64,000 nucleotides of DNA. Source: Pisaster brevispinus. Its lineage: Eukaryota > Echinodermata > Asteroidea > Forcipulatida > Asteriidae. Shown piece after piece: positions 11,161-26,319 of the stretch. The notes beneath the pieces were generated by a model. The model saw nothing but the letters and a program-made list of their open reading frames with translations, was not told where the DNA came from and ran no database searches. The stretch lies in assembly GCA_023634235.1 (NCBI GenBank), contig JAMKCF010000080.1, positions 248,001-312,000 on the forward strand, read 5' to 3'. Position 1 is the stretch's first letter; the number at the start of each line of letters is the position of its first letter. Both the position numbers and the translations under genes were made by a program.

Positions 11161-13864
11161 ACACCATCTGGCTTACAATATGCAAAATAAGCCATAACGT
11201 GGCAAAGAACAAAATTACTCTCTGAGCAGTGTTTTGTGAGCCTATACAAAATTCTGAGAAACTGGGAAGGACCATTTAAAAAAATATATTATCACTTACT
11301 TATCTTAACTTACTGGTTTTACCCCACCCCTCCTCCGTTCTTATACACAATTTAAAAATGTACAAATTTACATCCACTGAGTTCTTGAGTTTTTTTTTTA
11401 TATTCCAGTTCGACGGATTGAGCTTCAGACTCCACTTTTCATCTTCCGGGCACGAACCAAATTAGAAAAGTGCCAATCTCGTTTAATCCGCCTATCTCAC
11501 ACTCCATTGCGTTAATCATGATCCAGGCTAGTGTTGCATGAGGATTAGTGGCAGGATCCGCTAATTAAATTGAGTCGGATTAAAATAAAAAAACATTATC
11601 TATGTAAAGATATATCCGGAACGAGACCGAATATGCTTGTTCTTAAACTTCAAATCAGTCGAGATTTTCCTGACATGTAAACAAAATAAATAAATGAATA
11701 AATAGCAACACAAAAATGTAAAATGTTGCGTGTTAGTTATTACAGCATCCCAAATGAATGCCGAAAAACAATTAGTTCCCGTATTAACTTGATTTAGATT
11801 TAGGTCAATCGGTAACTGGTCGGTAGGGTGACGGGATAAATAGGGAATGTACACCATTGATTTGAGAATATAAAAAAATTATAACAATAATTAATAACAA
11901 TTTATTGAAAAAGGTAAAATACACCAGTAAAAATAAGAAAAATTGAAATCAAAAGCCTATAGACAAATAGGTATTTTAGCTTAAATAATTATTTGCCGAG
12001 ACTAAACCGCAGCAAAAGAAAAGAAATAGGGGACAATTTTTTGGGAGGCACAAAGACTGCACCATTTTGTCTAGGGGCACTTATGAAAAAATTTAAACTG
12101 TAGTTTCCGTTTTCGTTTTAGTCGCTGTAGTTATGCATTTATTATTCTTCATATGATATATTTTTGCCATATAAACACATGAATAATTACAAATGAATGA
12201 ATAAGCCTAACATAAAGAAAAATAAGGAAATACAAGAAATGTAAAAAATATTTAGCTTTTAAGGCATTTTTGATGTAGAGTGTTGGGTATTGGTAGATCC
12301 ATTGTGCTATCTCGACCCGTTCCTTCCCTTGGCATTAGACCCCTGTACGGATGACGTCACGGTTTGTTCATCGCTACAACAGGGTTCTGCATTTCCGAGA
12401 GTTGAGCAGAGACACAATGGTTTCCCATTCCTCTGCCGAGTTGTAAACACACTGTGACGTCATCAGCATTGATGAGGCCTATTCATCTTTCATTTACCAC
12501 TGAGACATTCACATGGTATACCGTTGTTTATTATTAAAGAGTAACGCCAAAATGGTGTGTGAGGGACACATGCCTTGGAGTAACGGCACGCGCAGTATTC
12601 CAAACGTTGTTCTACAATACAAAACGATGCATTTTCTTGAGTATTGCTATTGTGTGGTGTAATAGAAAGCACAACAATAAATTATGTTGTGTTTAGCAGC
12701 GTACCCTTATAATTGTACGTTTGCTTTCGTGTGACTCAGTGTTAATAACTTGTTTGAACTTTTCCAGTGTAAATATTATACATGTACAAAGAAATAAATC
12801 AAGAAATGCCTTTGATCAATTTGTGATGATTTTAAAAGTCTATCAAAACGCATTGTAAGATTTGTTATACGCCAACACCAAGGCATGGAGCTCCTCTGCA
12901 GCGAATTGAGTGACAGTATAAATATGAGATTTCGGAGAGAAACAAATTGTGTGGATAAGGTCTATATAAAATAAATACCTCGAAGCTTTCAATATTGGAA
13001 GAGGAAGCATGGGGTATTTTCAAGCAATGATTCAAATTGTCAATGCATCAGTTTTGATAAGTTGTAGTAAAAGATAACTTTTCTCACCTTTCTTAGTTGT
13101 CTGCGTCTTGTAACACAGTAAGGGTGAAATTCTGACTCTCTCCCAGCAATACCTTCCTGAGCCACGGGGGGAAGAAATGCCTGAACTAACTGTTACTACA
13201 GAAAGAGTCCAACAGCCATTCTGTTTGTCTTGAAATATCTAACACGACATGCTTGGTCGTTATCGCGAAGAGATGGTGCGGTCAGGCAGCTCCTTGGTTA
13301 TCCCGTGCGCAGTTTTGGAGAGCAGTGGGTGAGCTGTCAGCGATTTTGGCACCAGTGTGTGCACGATGAACTACCCATCGTTTGCGAGCAATCTGCATGT
13401 CAAGAGATGGTGTTCATTGCGTGAAATCATAGATAGAGAAAAACCCGTTGCCCGGTTCACGCTTGTTGGACCTTGATAGCCCAGGATGTGGTGCGGCTTT
13501 TTGTGAGTGTCTCCACTAGCGTGACGAGTGACTGAGTTGAAGTCTATCATGCCTCTATTGATCACGCAATGAGACTCGTGTGCCACTGATTTCCCGCGTC
13601 TCCAAGTCCCTAAATTGACTGTAAGCTTAACGCCTAAACGACGGCTGTTTCACGTTCTATAGAACGTTACCAACCCACTGCCATTCTTGTCTTGGATAGC
13701 CCGCCCTCACCCTTTCTATCTCTTGAAGTAATTATACAATGGGTTTCTTGTACACAACCCATGGACTGAGGACACACAAGAGTGGGCAGAAATTAATGAG
13801 GCTAAGTGTGGACGAAGTTATCCCGCAAAACCGACTCTAAAGACTGCATTGTTATATTGATATG
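11161..13864. other. Intergenic, no gene seen
   Basis: Mostly AT-rich single-copy-looking DNA. Several short ORFs between 12.4 and 13.6 kb show no recognisable motif. Confidence 0.5.
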
Positions 13865-14245
13865 CTTTTAGTTGCAAAATCTGTCAATTTCAAGATTCTA
13901 TTGCTGTTATTGATAACAGAATTGTGTCATGTCCAAGATTCGTCATTGATAAAAACATCTGCCAAATCCAAGATTGTATCGCTCTAATCGATAATAAATA
14001 TTTGCAAATGCCAAGATTCTATCGCCATTATCAATAAAATAATAATAAGCTCAAAGATTATATTTCTATAATCGATTAAAAAAAAATCCAAGATACTATC
14101 GCCATGCGATAACAAATATCTGCCGATTCCAAAATTCTATCGCTTTTATCAATAACCAAGTATTTGCCAACTCCAAGATTAAATTGCTATAATCGATAAC
14201 AAATATCTGTAAATTTCAATAGTCCATCGCTATTAGCGTTAGCAA
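13865..14245. repeat. Minisatellite, about 8 units of about 45 bp
   Basis: Successive degenerate units of ccaagattctatcgc followed by tataatcgataacaaatat and a ctgccaa linker, recurring from about 13,870 to 14,240. Each unit contains an atcgat/attgat core. Non-coding. Confidence 0.75.
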
Positions 14246-15589
14246 CAATTGCATTTTTAGGATTGCATTCCTGTTGTTGGGTGCGCTCTTGCATCACGAC
14301 GACCAACGTAAAATTAACTGACAATTTTTTAAGGAAAAAGGGGCGTAACATCGAGTGCTTTAAATTTTAAGCAGTTTAATATAAATTCATTAATTCCTTT
14401 TTTACTCAAACATAAAGAGAGGAAATTTTTCTCAGTACATGCCGAAAAAACCCCAAAACAAATATTTATAAATACAGAAAGGCAATGTTAAGTACAATTA
14501 AAAACATAAGTTTAAAACTAACAAACCATAAAGGCACACAATCTTGACAAAATGAAGGCGGGAGAGGAAGGTGATAACAAGAATGATGTAAGTGTTAACT
14601 TGTATGCTGACCTTTCAGAAGACGAACGGCATAGGAAACAGATAAATTTGAGACTATCTGCTTGTTCTGGTCCATACTGATTTTCATCTTCTAACAGTAT
14701 TTATTGAGTGGATAATCATCATTTCCTAGTACACCCTGAGCTTTGGTTAGCGCCCTCTCCTGGCAGATTTCATTCAAGTTTATATCACTCCCAGAATCTT
14801 AGAAGGCTGTTTATTTACCCTTTTGATTTTATCTTAGTCTGTTGAAAGGGGTTGTTATTTACCCTAAATCAACTCGAAAAGGGTAACTTACGCAGGAAAT
14901 ACAACCAAGGGCTTTTCAAAGTTCACTCAAATCCAGCTTACTATCAATTGGTTGCACCGAGGTATTTTTAACTTTGCAGAGCCCCTGCAAAACAGACAGG
15001 GTCTGTCAAAGGATTATTTGCCTTCGTGCGCCTAAAATGTTTCCCTCTGTTTTAATGGGGTTGGGCTCATGAAAACTGTCCTCACACAAAACGTTGAAAT
15101 AGTGTAAAGACAAAAAATAAAAAATAAAATAACAATTAAGGAAGGGACAGTGAAAAAGGAGACAAAAGGGGCAGGGTCAGACGCAACAGGTTTGAACCAC
15201 AAAAGACAAAATCAAAGGTAGGAAGAGGGAGAAAAAGTAATTAACTAGTGAACGAGACAGACTTAAAGGGGGGGGGATATCTCTAGAAAAAGAGGACATC
15301 AAAGGCAGCAAGTTATTGATCATTTCCTTCTTGGGTGTTCAGTCCATGGGGTTGAATGGTCTTTATGCTCCTTAAATTGAATAACGAGAAAGTAAATTTA
15401 TGTGTGCAAAATTACAGCTCAAACGTAAGCTTATGTTTGAAATTTCCACACGTTGCGACTGTTATTACAAACTTCACACCAATCGATTGCCAACACATGT
15501 TAGGGATACCATGCTGTACACAACTTCAAGTGAGGGTGCACTTTTGTTATACTTAATTACTCCACAAATTATTGACCATGAAAACGTAC
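14246..15589. other. Intergenic, no gene seen
   Basis: No coding pattern. Two overlapping plus-strand frames at 15,356-15,636 have no signal peptide, domain or splice context that would support a gene. Confidence 0.5.
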
Positions 15590-15890
15590 TTGATAAAGAG
15601 CACTGGAGAGCTGTTGATATTATTAAACACTGTTAGAAACCTGCCCTTCGAAGTACTTCAGTTTTTGAGAAAGAGGTAATTTTTCACCGACTAATCAGAG
15701 AAAAGCTTCAGGCAGGAAGCCTTTCTATGCAACAAAGGTATTTGTTTCCATTATTTTCTTTCAATTTCGATGAACTATTGAGCCCAAGATTTCACAGGTT
15801 TACTATGTTATTTTATGCTTGGATACACCAAGTGAGGATACTGACAACTACCACAAGTATATCCTGCCATTAACTCAAGGGAGCAAACTC
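15590..15890. repeat. Interspersed MITE-like repeat (diverged)
   Basis: Resembles the stretch at about 32,720-33,080 and its duplicate at about 40,820-41,180. Shared landmarks in order are gcactggagagctgttgata-type, gagaaagaggtaattttt-type, ttgagccca...ttcacaggttt-type and gaggatactg...acaactacc-type segments. No protein is encoded. From memory such repeats are common in echinoderm genomes, but I cannot verify that here. Confidence 0.5.
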
Positions 15891-16564
15891 TACAGTGTCG
15901 TTAGGGTTCATGGCTAATTTAGTGGCCTTAACGAGTCAGTTATTGGCAATTAGTTTGATCTCCACTTTGACACGAGTGACGTATTGCGCCACGAGCTAAT
16001 TTAAACTAAAGGTCAATTATCTTGAACAGGTAACCAATACGAATACAACAGCACTTGATGAATTATTAACCGAACCTGTCTACGTGTACACGCTTTGTGT
16101 TGCCACTTCCATGCCCTTTTGGTTCTGCGACTTGCTGGAGGTGTAAACATCCATTTAGTTTATGTTGATTTTTGGGGGTAATAAAACACTCTAAAGAGAG
16201 GTCAAGTTTGTTTCTTTTTGTCAGTTCTGCCAGTTTAACTGAATCATCTCATAGGAATTGTGTTAATTTTTGTTGTCATTAAAGAAAGGTTAAAGTTTAA
16301 AATCGTCTACGAGCATGGTCTTATAATAACACCGTACATTTTATATGACGACGTATAGGCCCCCTACAGGCCTTTTGGTATTTTGTAAACCCCCAACCCC
16401 AACCCCCCCCCCCCCCAAAAAAAAAAAATAAAATAAAATAAAAAATAAAATAAAAAATAAATAAATAAATAAATAAATAAATAAAAAATAAAATAAAAAA
16501 TAGCCACTGCTAAATAAGTACTGTCAGTTACAACAAAATGTGCAAAGAAAGTACAATGATTTTG
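15891..16564. other. Intergenic with (taaa)n tract
   Basis: A C-run followed by A-rich (aaat/aaaat)n at about 16,390-16,500. No gene seen. Confidence 0.5.
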
Positions 16565-17198
16565 TGCTAAAACTGGGCTCTTAAAACAAATTGACACCAT
16601 GGGTGTTGTCACAAACGCTATATAGATACCAGTAAAAAAAAGAATACACAATTACAACTTAGGTTGTTAACATAACACTGATTTCTGCCAACACAATTAC
16701 ATTGGTGTTATTTCAGCACCCCATTGTGTTAATGATTCTCTCTTCCGGTATAATAATAATAATAATATATTGTATTTGTATAGCGCCTACTGCAGGCCAG
16801 CCTCTAAGCGCTTAACATTCAGTATTTCCTGCAAGGTATTTGGGGCTACGTTTGAAGTATGAGACCTACTCCTTTACATAGCACCTTGTAATGGTTTACA
16901 AGGTGCTGTGGCGCAATATGCAGCCGATCAAACCAGGAACACCGGGGCGGACCCCTTCTCTTTTCGATAAGTGCACTGGGTTCTTTTTCGTGCGTTACAC
17001 AACACACGGGACCAACGGCTTTACGTCCCATCCGAAGGACGAAGCAATCATGGTTAAGTGTCTTGCTTAAGGACACAGGTGTCACGACCGGGGCTCGAAC
17101 CCACACTCTGCTGATCAGAAACACCAGAGCTTGAGTCCAGTGATCTTATCCACTCGGCCAACACCAATGGTGTCAATTTGAACTCCCCGGCTCTTGCA
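16565..17198. mobile_element. MITE, copy 2, split by a nested SINE
   Basis: The left end (tgctaaaactgggctctta then attgacaccatgg) and right end (ccaatggtgtcaatttgaac then ctcttgca) match the two ends of the MITE at 9088-9316. The inner segment accggagagagaatcc of copy 1 appears inverted as attctctcttccggt just before the SINE tail. The interruption at about 16,750-17,165 is a SINE on the minus strand. Confidence 0.65.
16750..17165 (-). mobile_element. tRNA-Leu-derived SINE with L2-like tail
   Basis: The minus strand begins ggtgttggccgagtggataa and carries ctggactcaagctctgg (anticodon-loop position CAA, Leu-like with a long variable region) and gtgggttcgagccccgg (B box). A body of about 290 bp follows. 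The 3' end reads gcgctatacaaatac followed by (att)n, very like the 3' ends of the two LINEs in this window. This suggests mobilisation by an L2-type LINE. Confidence 0.8.
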
Positions 17199-17205
17199 GT
17201 GCAGT

Positions 17206-17743
17206 GAATCCAAATTAGGCTATTGTTTTTGGTACCAAGAAATTAGTAAAAAATGATACAAGTCGGCTTTAAATTTTTTGCATTCCCCCACTCAGGTGAC
17301 CGCTATCATCATTATTATAATACTTCACCACACTCGGTTGTCGATGTGGTTGTCATGCATGGCAATTACATACCAGACCTAAGAGAGAAAGCCTTTGTTG
17401 CCAGGAACTAGCTATAAATAATTTCGGTAATTAAGTGGCTTCTCTGTTGTTACTACTTAACACAACAGCGTGGTGGCTGCTTTCATTATTTAATTAATTT
17501 TATTCTGAAGGGCACTACCTTTAAAGGGGTATTTACAACTGAAATAAATTATTCAGAAAAAATCAATCAATGTGCATACAATGCTCAGTGTTTGCTAAAT
17601 CAATGTCAACTTTAGTCTCTTTTCGCCGATCCTGATCATGTAACCGTACCATCGCATCGAGGAGAGAATACTTTTGTCGTCTAATGTACAATGGTCCCAG
17701 TTGAAGTCTACCATGAGAAGTGGTTTGATTCATATCGTGTTGA
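17206..17743. other. Intergenic, no gene seen
   Basis: No supportable feature recognised. Confidence 0.5.
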
Positions 17744-18080
17744 TGAATATTCGGTTTGCGGTAACACCATGTGTATATCAACTAGCTATGTAGATGTGTT
17801 CTTAGAGAACTAGGTCTTGCTTTTTATTCTACTGCCGCGGAGTAGATTTGGAAATCGGGAGACTACTTCGGGAGACTACTTAGTTCTGAAAAGAACTCCC
17901 CAGCTTAATTATTAGCTACTGCCTGGGCGGGAAATCGGCCGGGACTACTACTTTAGCTTAATAGTGGATCGGATCGAGGGACTTCTCGTTATTAACTTCA
18001 CTGCCGCGGAGTGAGTTCTTAACTGGTCTCAACGTTTCGACTTGCTTGCTCTAGTCATCGTCAGGAGACTCCTATTGTGT
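17744..18080 (-). mobile_element. Penelope-type terminal repeat fragment (putative)
   Basis: Contains the dispersed repeat ttcggtttgcggtaacacca (also at 1916), two short gccgcggagt motifs, and on the minus strand a hammerhead-ribozyme-like core at 18,026-18,069. Hammerhead motifs in terminal repeats are known from Penelope-like retroelements. No reverse transcriptase is adjacent, so this would be a solo or remnant terminal repeat. Boundaries are approximate. Confidence 0.45.
18026..18069 (-). ncRNA. Hammerhead-ribozyme-like motif
   Basis: Read on the minus strand: stem I 5' half GUCUC, then CUGACGA (fits the CUGANGA core), stem II GACU / loop of 10 nt / AGUC, then GAAAC, then GUU (NUH cleavage context), then GAGAC, which pairs with GUCUC. 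Stem III would be only the two pairs A-C/G-U with no loop. Such minimal stems are expected to need a dimer or relaxed geometry. Activity is inference. Confidence 0.55.
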
Positions 18081-18183
18081 TGCATCAATTGATCAAAACG
18101 AGGCGATGGTTGTACCTTTAAGAATAATTAAACACGTTTAAGCAAACCCCTCCCACATTTTCTCTCCCATTGTTGGCTGCAAG

Positions 18184-18270
18184 CATTCAACACTCCGTAG
18201 CAAGGAGTGATACAATTCATTTGACTCATTCAACACTCCGTAGCAAGGAGTGGTACAATTCATTTGACTT
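18184..18270 (+). repeat. Two 43-bp direct repeats upstream of the apextrin-like gene
   Basis: Near-identical 43-bp units at 18,184-18,226 and 18,227-18,269, each containing cactccgtagcaaggagtg, which can fold as a 6-bp stem (cactcc/ggagtg). They lie about 100-190 bp before the start codon at 18,374. They could be a duplicated cis-element or simply a local duplication. Confidence 0.65.
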
Positions 18271-18373
18271 TGGAGTCTGAAGCAGACATGATCCTCCTTG
18301 CGTGAGTCTCTCGTATTATTTGCCAGTCTTCATCAAAACGAGATCTTAATATACAGCAAAAAATAGGAACAAA

Positions 18374-20349
18374 ATGGCGGGCTGCTTGTTGAGCTTCGTT
18401 TTTCTTTTAACACTTGTGATAATCACGGTGTCAAATGGCACATTTGATGGGCTGGTAGAGCATCCCAGGGAATCTACGCTGTTGTGGTGTGTCGTTGTTG
18501 ACTTTGCTTTGGCTGGAAATGTCTACAAGAACGAAACATTCGTAAGCCAGAGGATCTGCAAAAAGGCATGTCAGACCGATCAGAAATGCGTCTCTATAAA
18601 TTTCCAACTGAGAGGAGGCCAGTGTGAGTTCAGCAGCGCTAACCACGCTAACAGCTCTGGTGGATTGAGCAAAAGGAATGGGTGGATTTACACGTACAGT
18701 TCAGGCAAGGTAATTTACAGTGTTGACTTATTTGTAATTTCTAAACATAATAGTTCGAATTCGCTTCTGGTCTTCGAGAAACTGACCTGCCAAAAATTGA
18801 TATTTCATAGCAGTTTGTGTCTTAACGTCAATTTAGAGAAAATTATATTGCATGTATGTAAAATTGTTAACTTAAATTTCAGAGGAAATTTCTTATACAA
18901 ATATTTTGCACCATTACCCCGTGAAAGTTCCCATTGCCATTTTCTTTAAACAGGAACATACATGTGCACGAGTTGGTCAAGAAAAGGGGCGTGACTGTAA
19001 ACGAGAAGGTGTGTTTCTAATGCATTTTTAAAATTGTGTTCAGAAATAAAGCACTCTATTTAAACTCCTAAAATCCCGAAGCACGACATAATGATTGAAC
19101 ATGTTAGAGACACTTTTCCAAAAGAACAAGTTGCATTGGTTGTTTATTTTCAGTTTTTACTCTTGTGACAGATCGTAAACTGTGGCCCTCTGGTGCGTAC
19201 GGTTTACCAACGCCTTTAAGCGGTTGCCCAACCAATTCTGGAATCATCTGGGAAACTGGTTCCCGTTATCAAGACACTGAAGATACACAACCAAATAACT
19301 ACTGGTACCCATCCACTGGTACCCAACTCCTGGGACCGTATGCCTCAAATAACGCTTGGCAGAACTTCTGCACGAAGACAAGTAATAAGATGGACGAGGC
19401 TGAGGGTGGCTGGCCCCAGGGGAGATACTGTGTGTTCAAATATGGACTAAGCTGTCCAAGAAGTAAGGCTTCCGTAAAACATTGTCATTTTAGATAGAGG
19501 TCGGGTCAGCTTATGATAGGCCTACGGCCTTAAAGAGGGACGCATCAAAAATTGGGAGAAGAGGAAATAATAATTATAATATTAATAACATGCATTTGTA
19601 ATGTGACAAATCAATCTAGATAGACGTTCAATAGGCAGAGAAGCAGACAAACTTGGATGAATCTCGGTTATTCGTTTCTTTGCGAAGGGAGCTACATGTT
19701 AAAAGCCACACCCTTTGTTTTCTCCACCGAGTAGAAAGTAAATGAGTTTAAGGTTTACCTGTCCTCTTTAATTTTTACTCAGCCCATAGCAAAAAATCGT
19801 TGTGGACAAAGTTCTTCTACACTCTCCCTAATCTCCCCACAGCCAATGCACTAGATCTCCCTGTCTGATCAAAACCTCCATTTATTACAAACCTATTGAC
19901 ATAAAAAAAAAAAAAAGTACAGATAGAAAGGAATTTTATTTTTTATCCTTTTGATAGTGATGTCGTCTGGTTTCATCTTTTGGGATGACGAAGACATCAA
20001 CAACCAAAACGACATGCAAGGCACCCTACCAACAGGAGTGTACGACAAGGATACCCTTATCGAGTACTGCTGCATGACCGGCGGTGACGTATCCCAGCCG
20101 ATCAGCCTGCCTACTCCGAATCCGTTCTACCTGTTCCCGTATAATTCGGAGCAGTGTCAGGCCGTTCAAGGTATGACGGCAACAGAAGAGTATTTTCGGT
20201 GGGATGAGCAAGACTACCCAGCTAGTATTCAAGATAAGGTTGGTGGGACCCATCCGTACCTCACATTGGATGCTTTGGGTGGGGGAAGCAACAAAATCGT
20301 ACACTACTGTTATTACCAAGCTATTGATTCCCTGAAACCTAGAAAATAA
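18374..20349 (+). CDS. Apextrin-like secreted protein (PAN/apple + ApeC)
   Basis: Four exons fit by phase: 18,374-18,709; 18,954-19,008; 19,154-19,462; 19,958-20,349 (1,092 nt, 363 aa). All introns have GT...AG ends. Residues 1-22 form a hydrophobic signal peptide. The rest of exon 1 has a PAN/apple-like cysteine spacing (CKKACQTDQKCVSINF). Exons 3-4 carry an ApeC (apextrin C-terminal) domain: WPSGAYGLP, CPTNSG, QDTE, WPQGRYC near the start, then WDDED, LPTGVYD, CCMTGGD and a closing HYCYY. Apextrins are extracellular proteins of sea-urchin eggs/larvae and amphioxus immunity that bind microbial cell-wall material; that role here is inferred from family. The ATG was chosen because it directly begins the signal peptide. 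The frame continuing past exon 1 is intron read-through. Confidence 0.88.
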
Positions 20350-22050
20350 AACCAATTCGTAACAATGGGAATTGATTGATTGAATTTAGATTTATTTTGT
20401 TTATTTCTATTTCTATCCAAGTATAAAAAAAATTGCCTTGGCGCTCGTGCTGAAAAAGACATTAAAATACAATAAAAAGAATAAGAGTTATAAAGAAACA
20501 CATAATATTAAGACATTATAGGAAATTAGTTAAAAATCTGAAATGACATCGAAAGTAATTATCAGTGATAAGAATGATAGTACAATGGATAATACTATGT
20601 TGAAAGTAACTAAATCTTCACTGTACTGATAAACGTTTCCTTTGACCCCTCAAACTTCCCCACAAAATCATTTACACAATAAATAATAAATAATAAAATA
20701 ATAAATAATAATGTTATTGACTACATTGTCAGTGCTTTGCTACTCATCAACGTCGATTGACCAATATCTTATTTCAATGCTGGACTGACTTCTAGGGGAT
20801 CAGATTTATTTGCGTATTACTCGTTTTAAAGTCATAATCTCTGCACGCACAGTAGTGATGTCTGGCATCGTTTGTAGTCGGCGCTGGGTGTCATGTAACC
20901 TATTTTGTAGATGACTATTTTGCGAATAGTTTCGTATGGGAGGACATCGAATCTAAACGGGGGTTGAACCTTGTGGGCCCTCCAGGTACCTCGAGGTACC
21001 TTCCTATTGTAAAGAAAGCAACTCATTATCTACAGGTCACTGCACATTGCTGTTTTTTTTCTTCAACAGCATTCTTATGAACAGAGCTGGAGCTGGCAAA
21101 TAATGCTAGCAGGACAATGAACCAATTTATGGATACGTAATCCGCCACCAATCCGGCGTTAAAGTTTGACCTGTTGTATTATTGAACATTCATGTTGCTG
21201 GATTCTTCGATTCACAAGCTCTGGAGACATAACAACCGCCAGGGGGCCCACGAGGCTAAACTCGTGTTAGACCTAGATGTCTCTCAAACCCTTGCTATGG
21301 CTGTAAGCATATCTGATTTGCTGTCATGATTTGTATAATATTGGTAGACTTTTGGATGCTGAATGACATCATCTGAGTAACTAAAAACCCGTTGTTTATG
21401 TTAAACATGTATACTGAACCGTTGCCAAGTATTCCGAGAACAACAATACCTGGTAAGTCTGCTGCCACCTAGCGTCATAAGGCGTACATGTATTAGTTGG
21501 ACTTCGTTTAAAAATAATTAATTGTTTAATATGTTTACCTCGGTCGTAGATTCTTACATCTGTAACTTAAGTTTGCTGTTTTTTTTATATAAAATCATTG
21601 AACCAAATTAGATTACGTAACCGCTGACGCATTTTGGTTGAATGAAAAGAAAATAACGTGCTTGAAAAATTAATACGGGGAAACTCCCAATACAGTGCGC
21701 CACCAAGAGTTTGGCAAGTCGAGGTCGTTTCCATTTTTCTTGGCCTATCAACTGCTGGGATCGACTGATGACCAGCTGCATGTAGTTATGAGCGCAATGT
21801 CTGGACTGTCCTCTGGATGTACACGTTTACACGTGTATGACCGTTGCTTTGTATGACTCGACGCGTAGCGACGTATCCTTTGCTACGGCGCATAATCATG
21901 TAAGTTGAAACAAAATGGCAATATCTCATCTATTTGTTGTAAATATTTTAGCAGTAGAAATTTCAAAATAAAGAGATTAAGAACTGTCAAACAGCTGTTG
22001 TAAACGTAGACCAATCAAGTAGTCATAAACATCAGGTACAGTAGGTAAGC
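20350..22050. other. Convergent intergenic region
   Basis: Lies between the 3' ends of the apextrin-like gene (+) and UGT gene A (-). An aataaa-type signal occurs near 20,469 (acaataaaaag) for the plus-strand gene. An (ataat)n tract lies at about 20,680-20,712. No gene seen. Confidence 0.5.
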
Positions 22051-26319
<4,269 letters not shown>

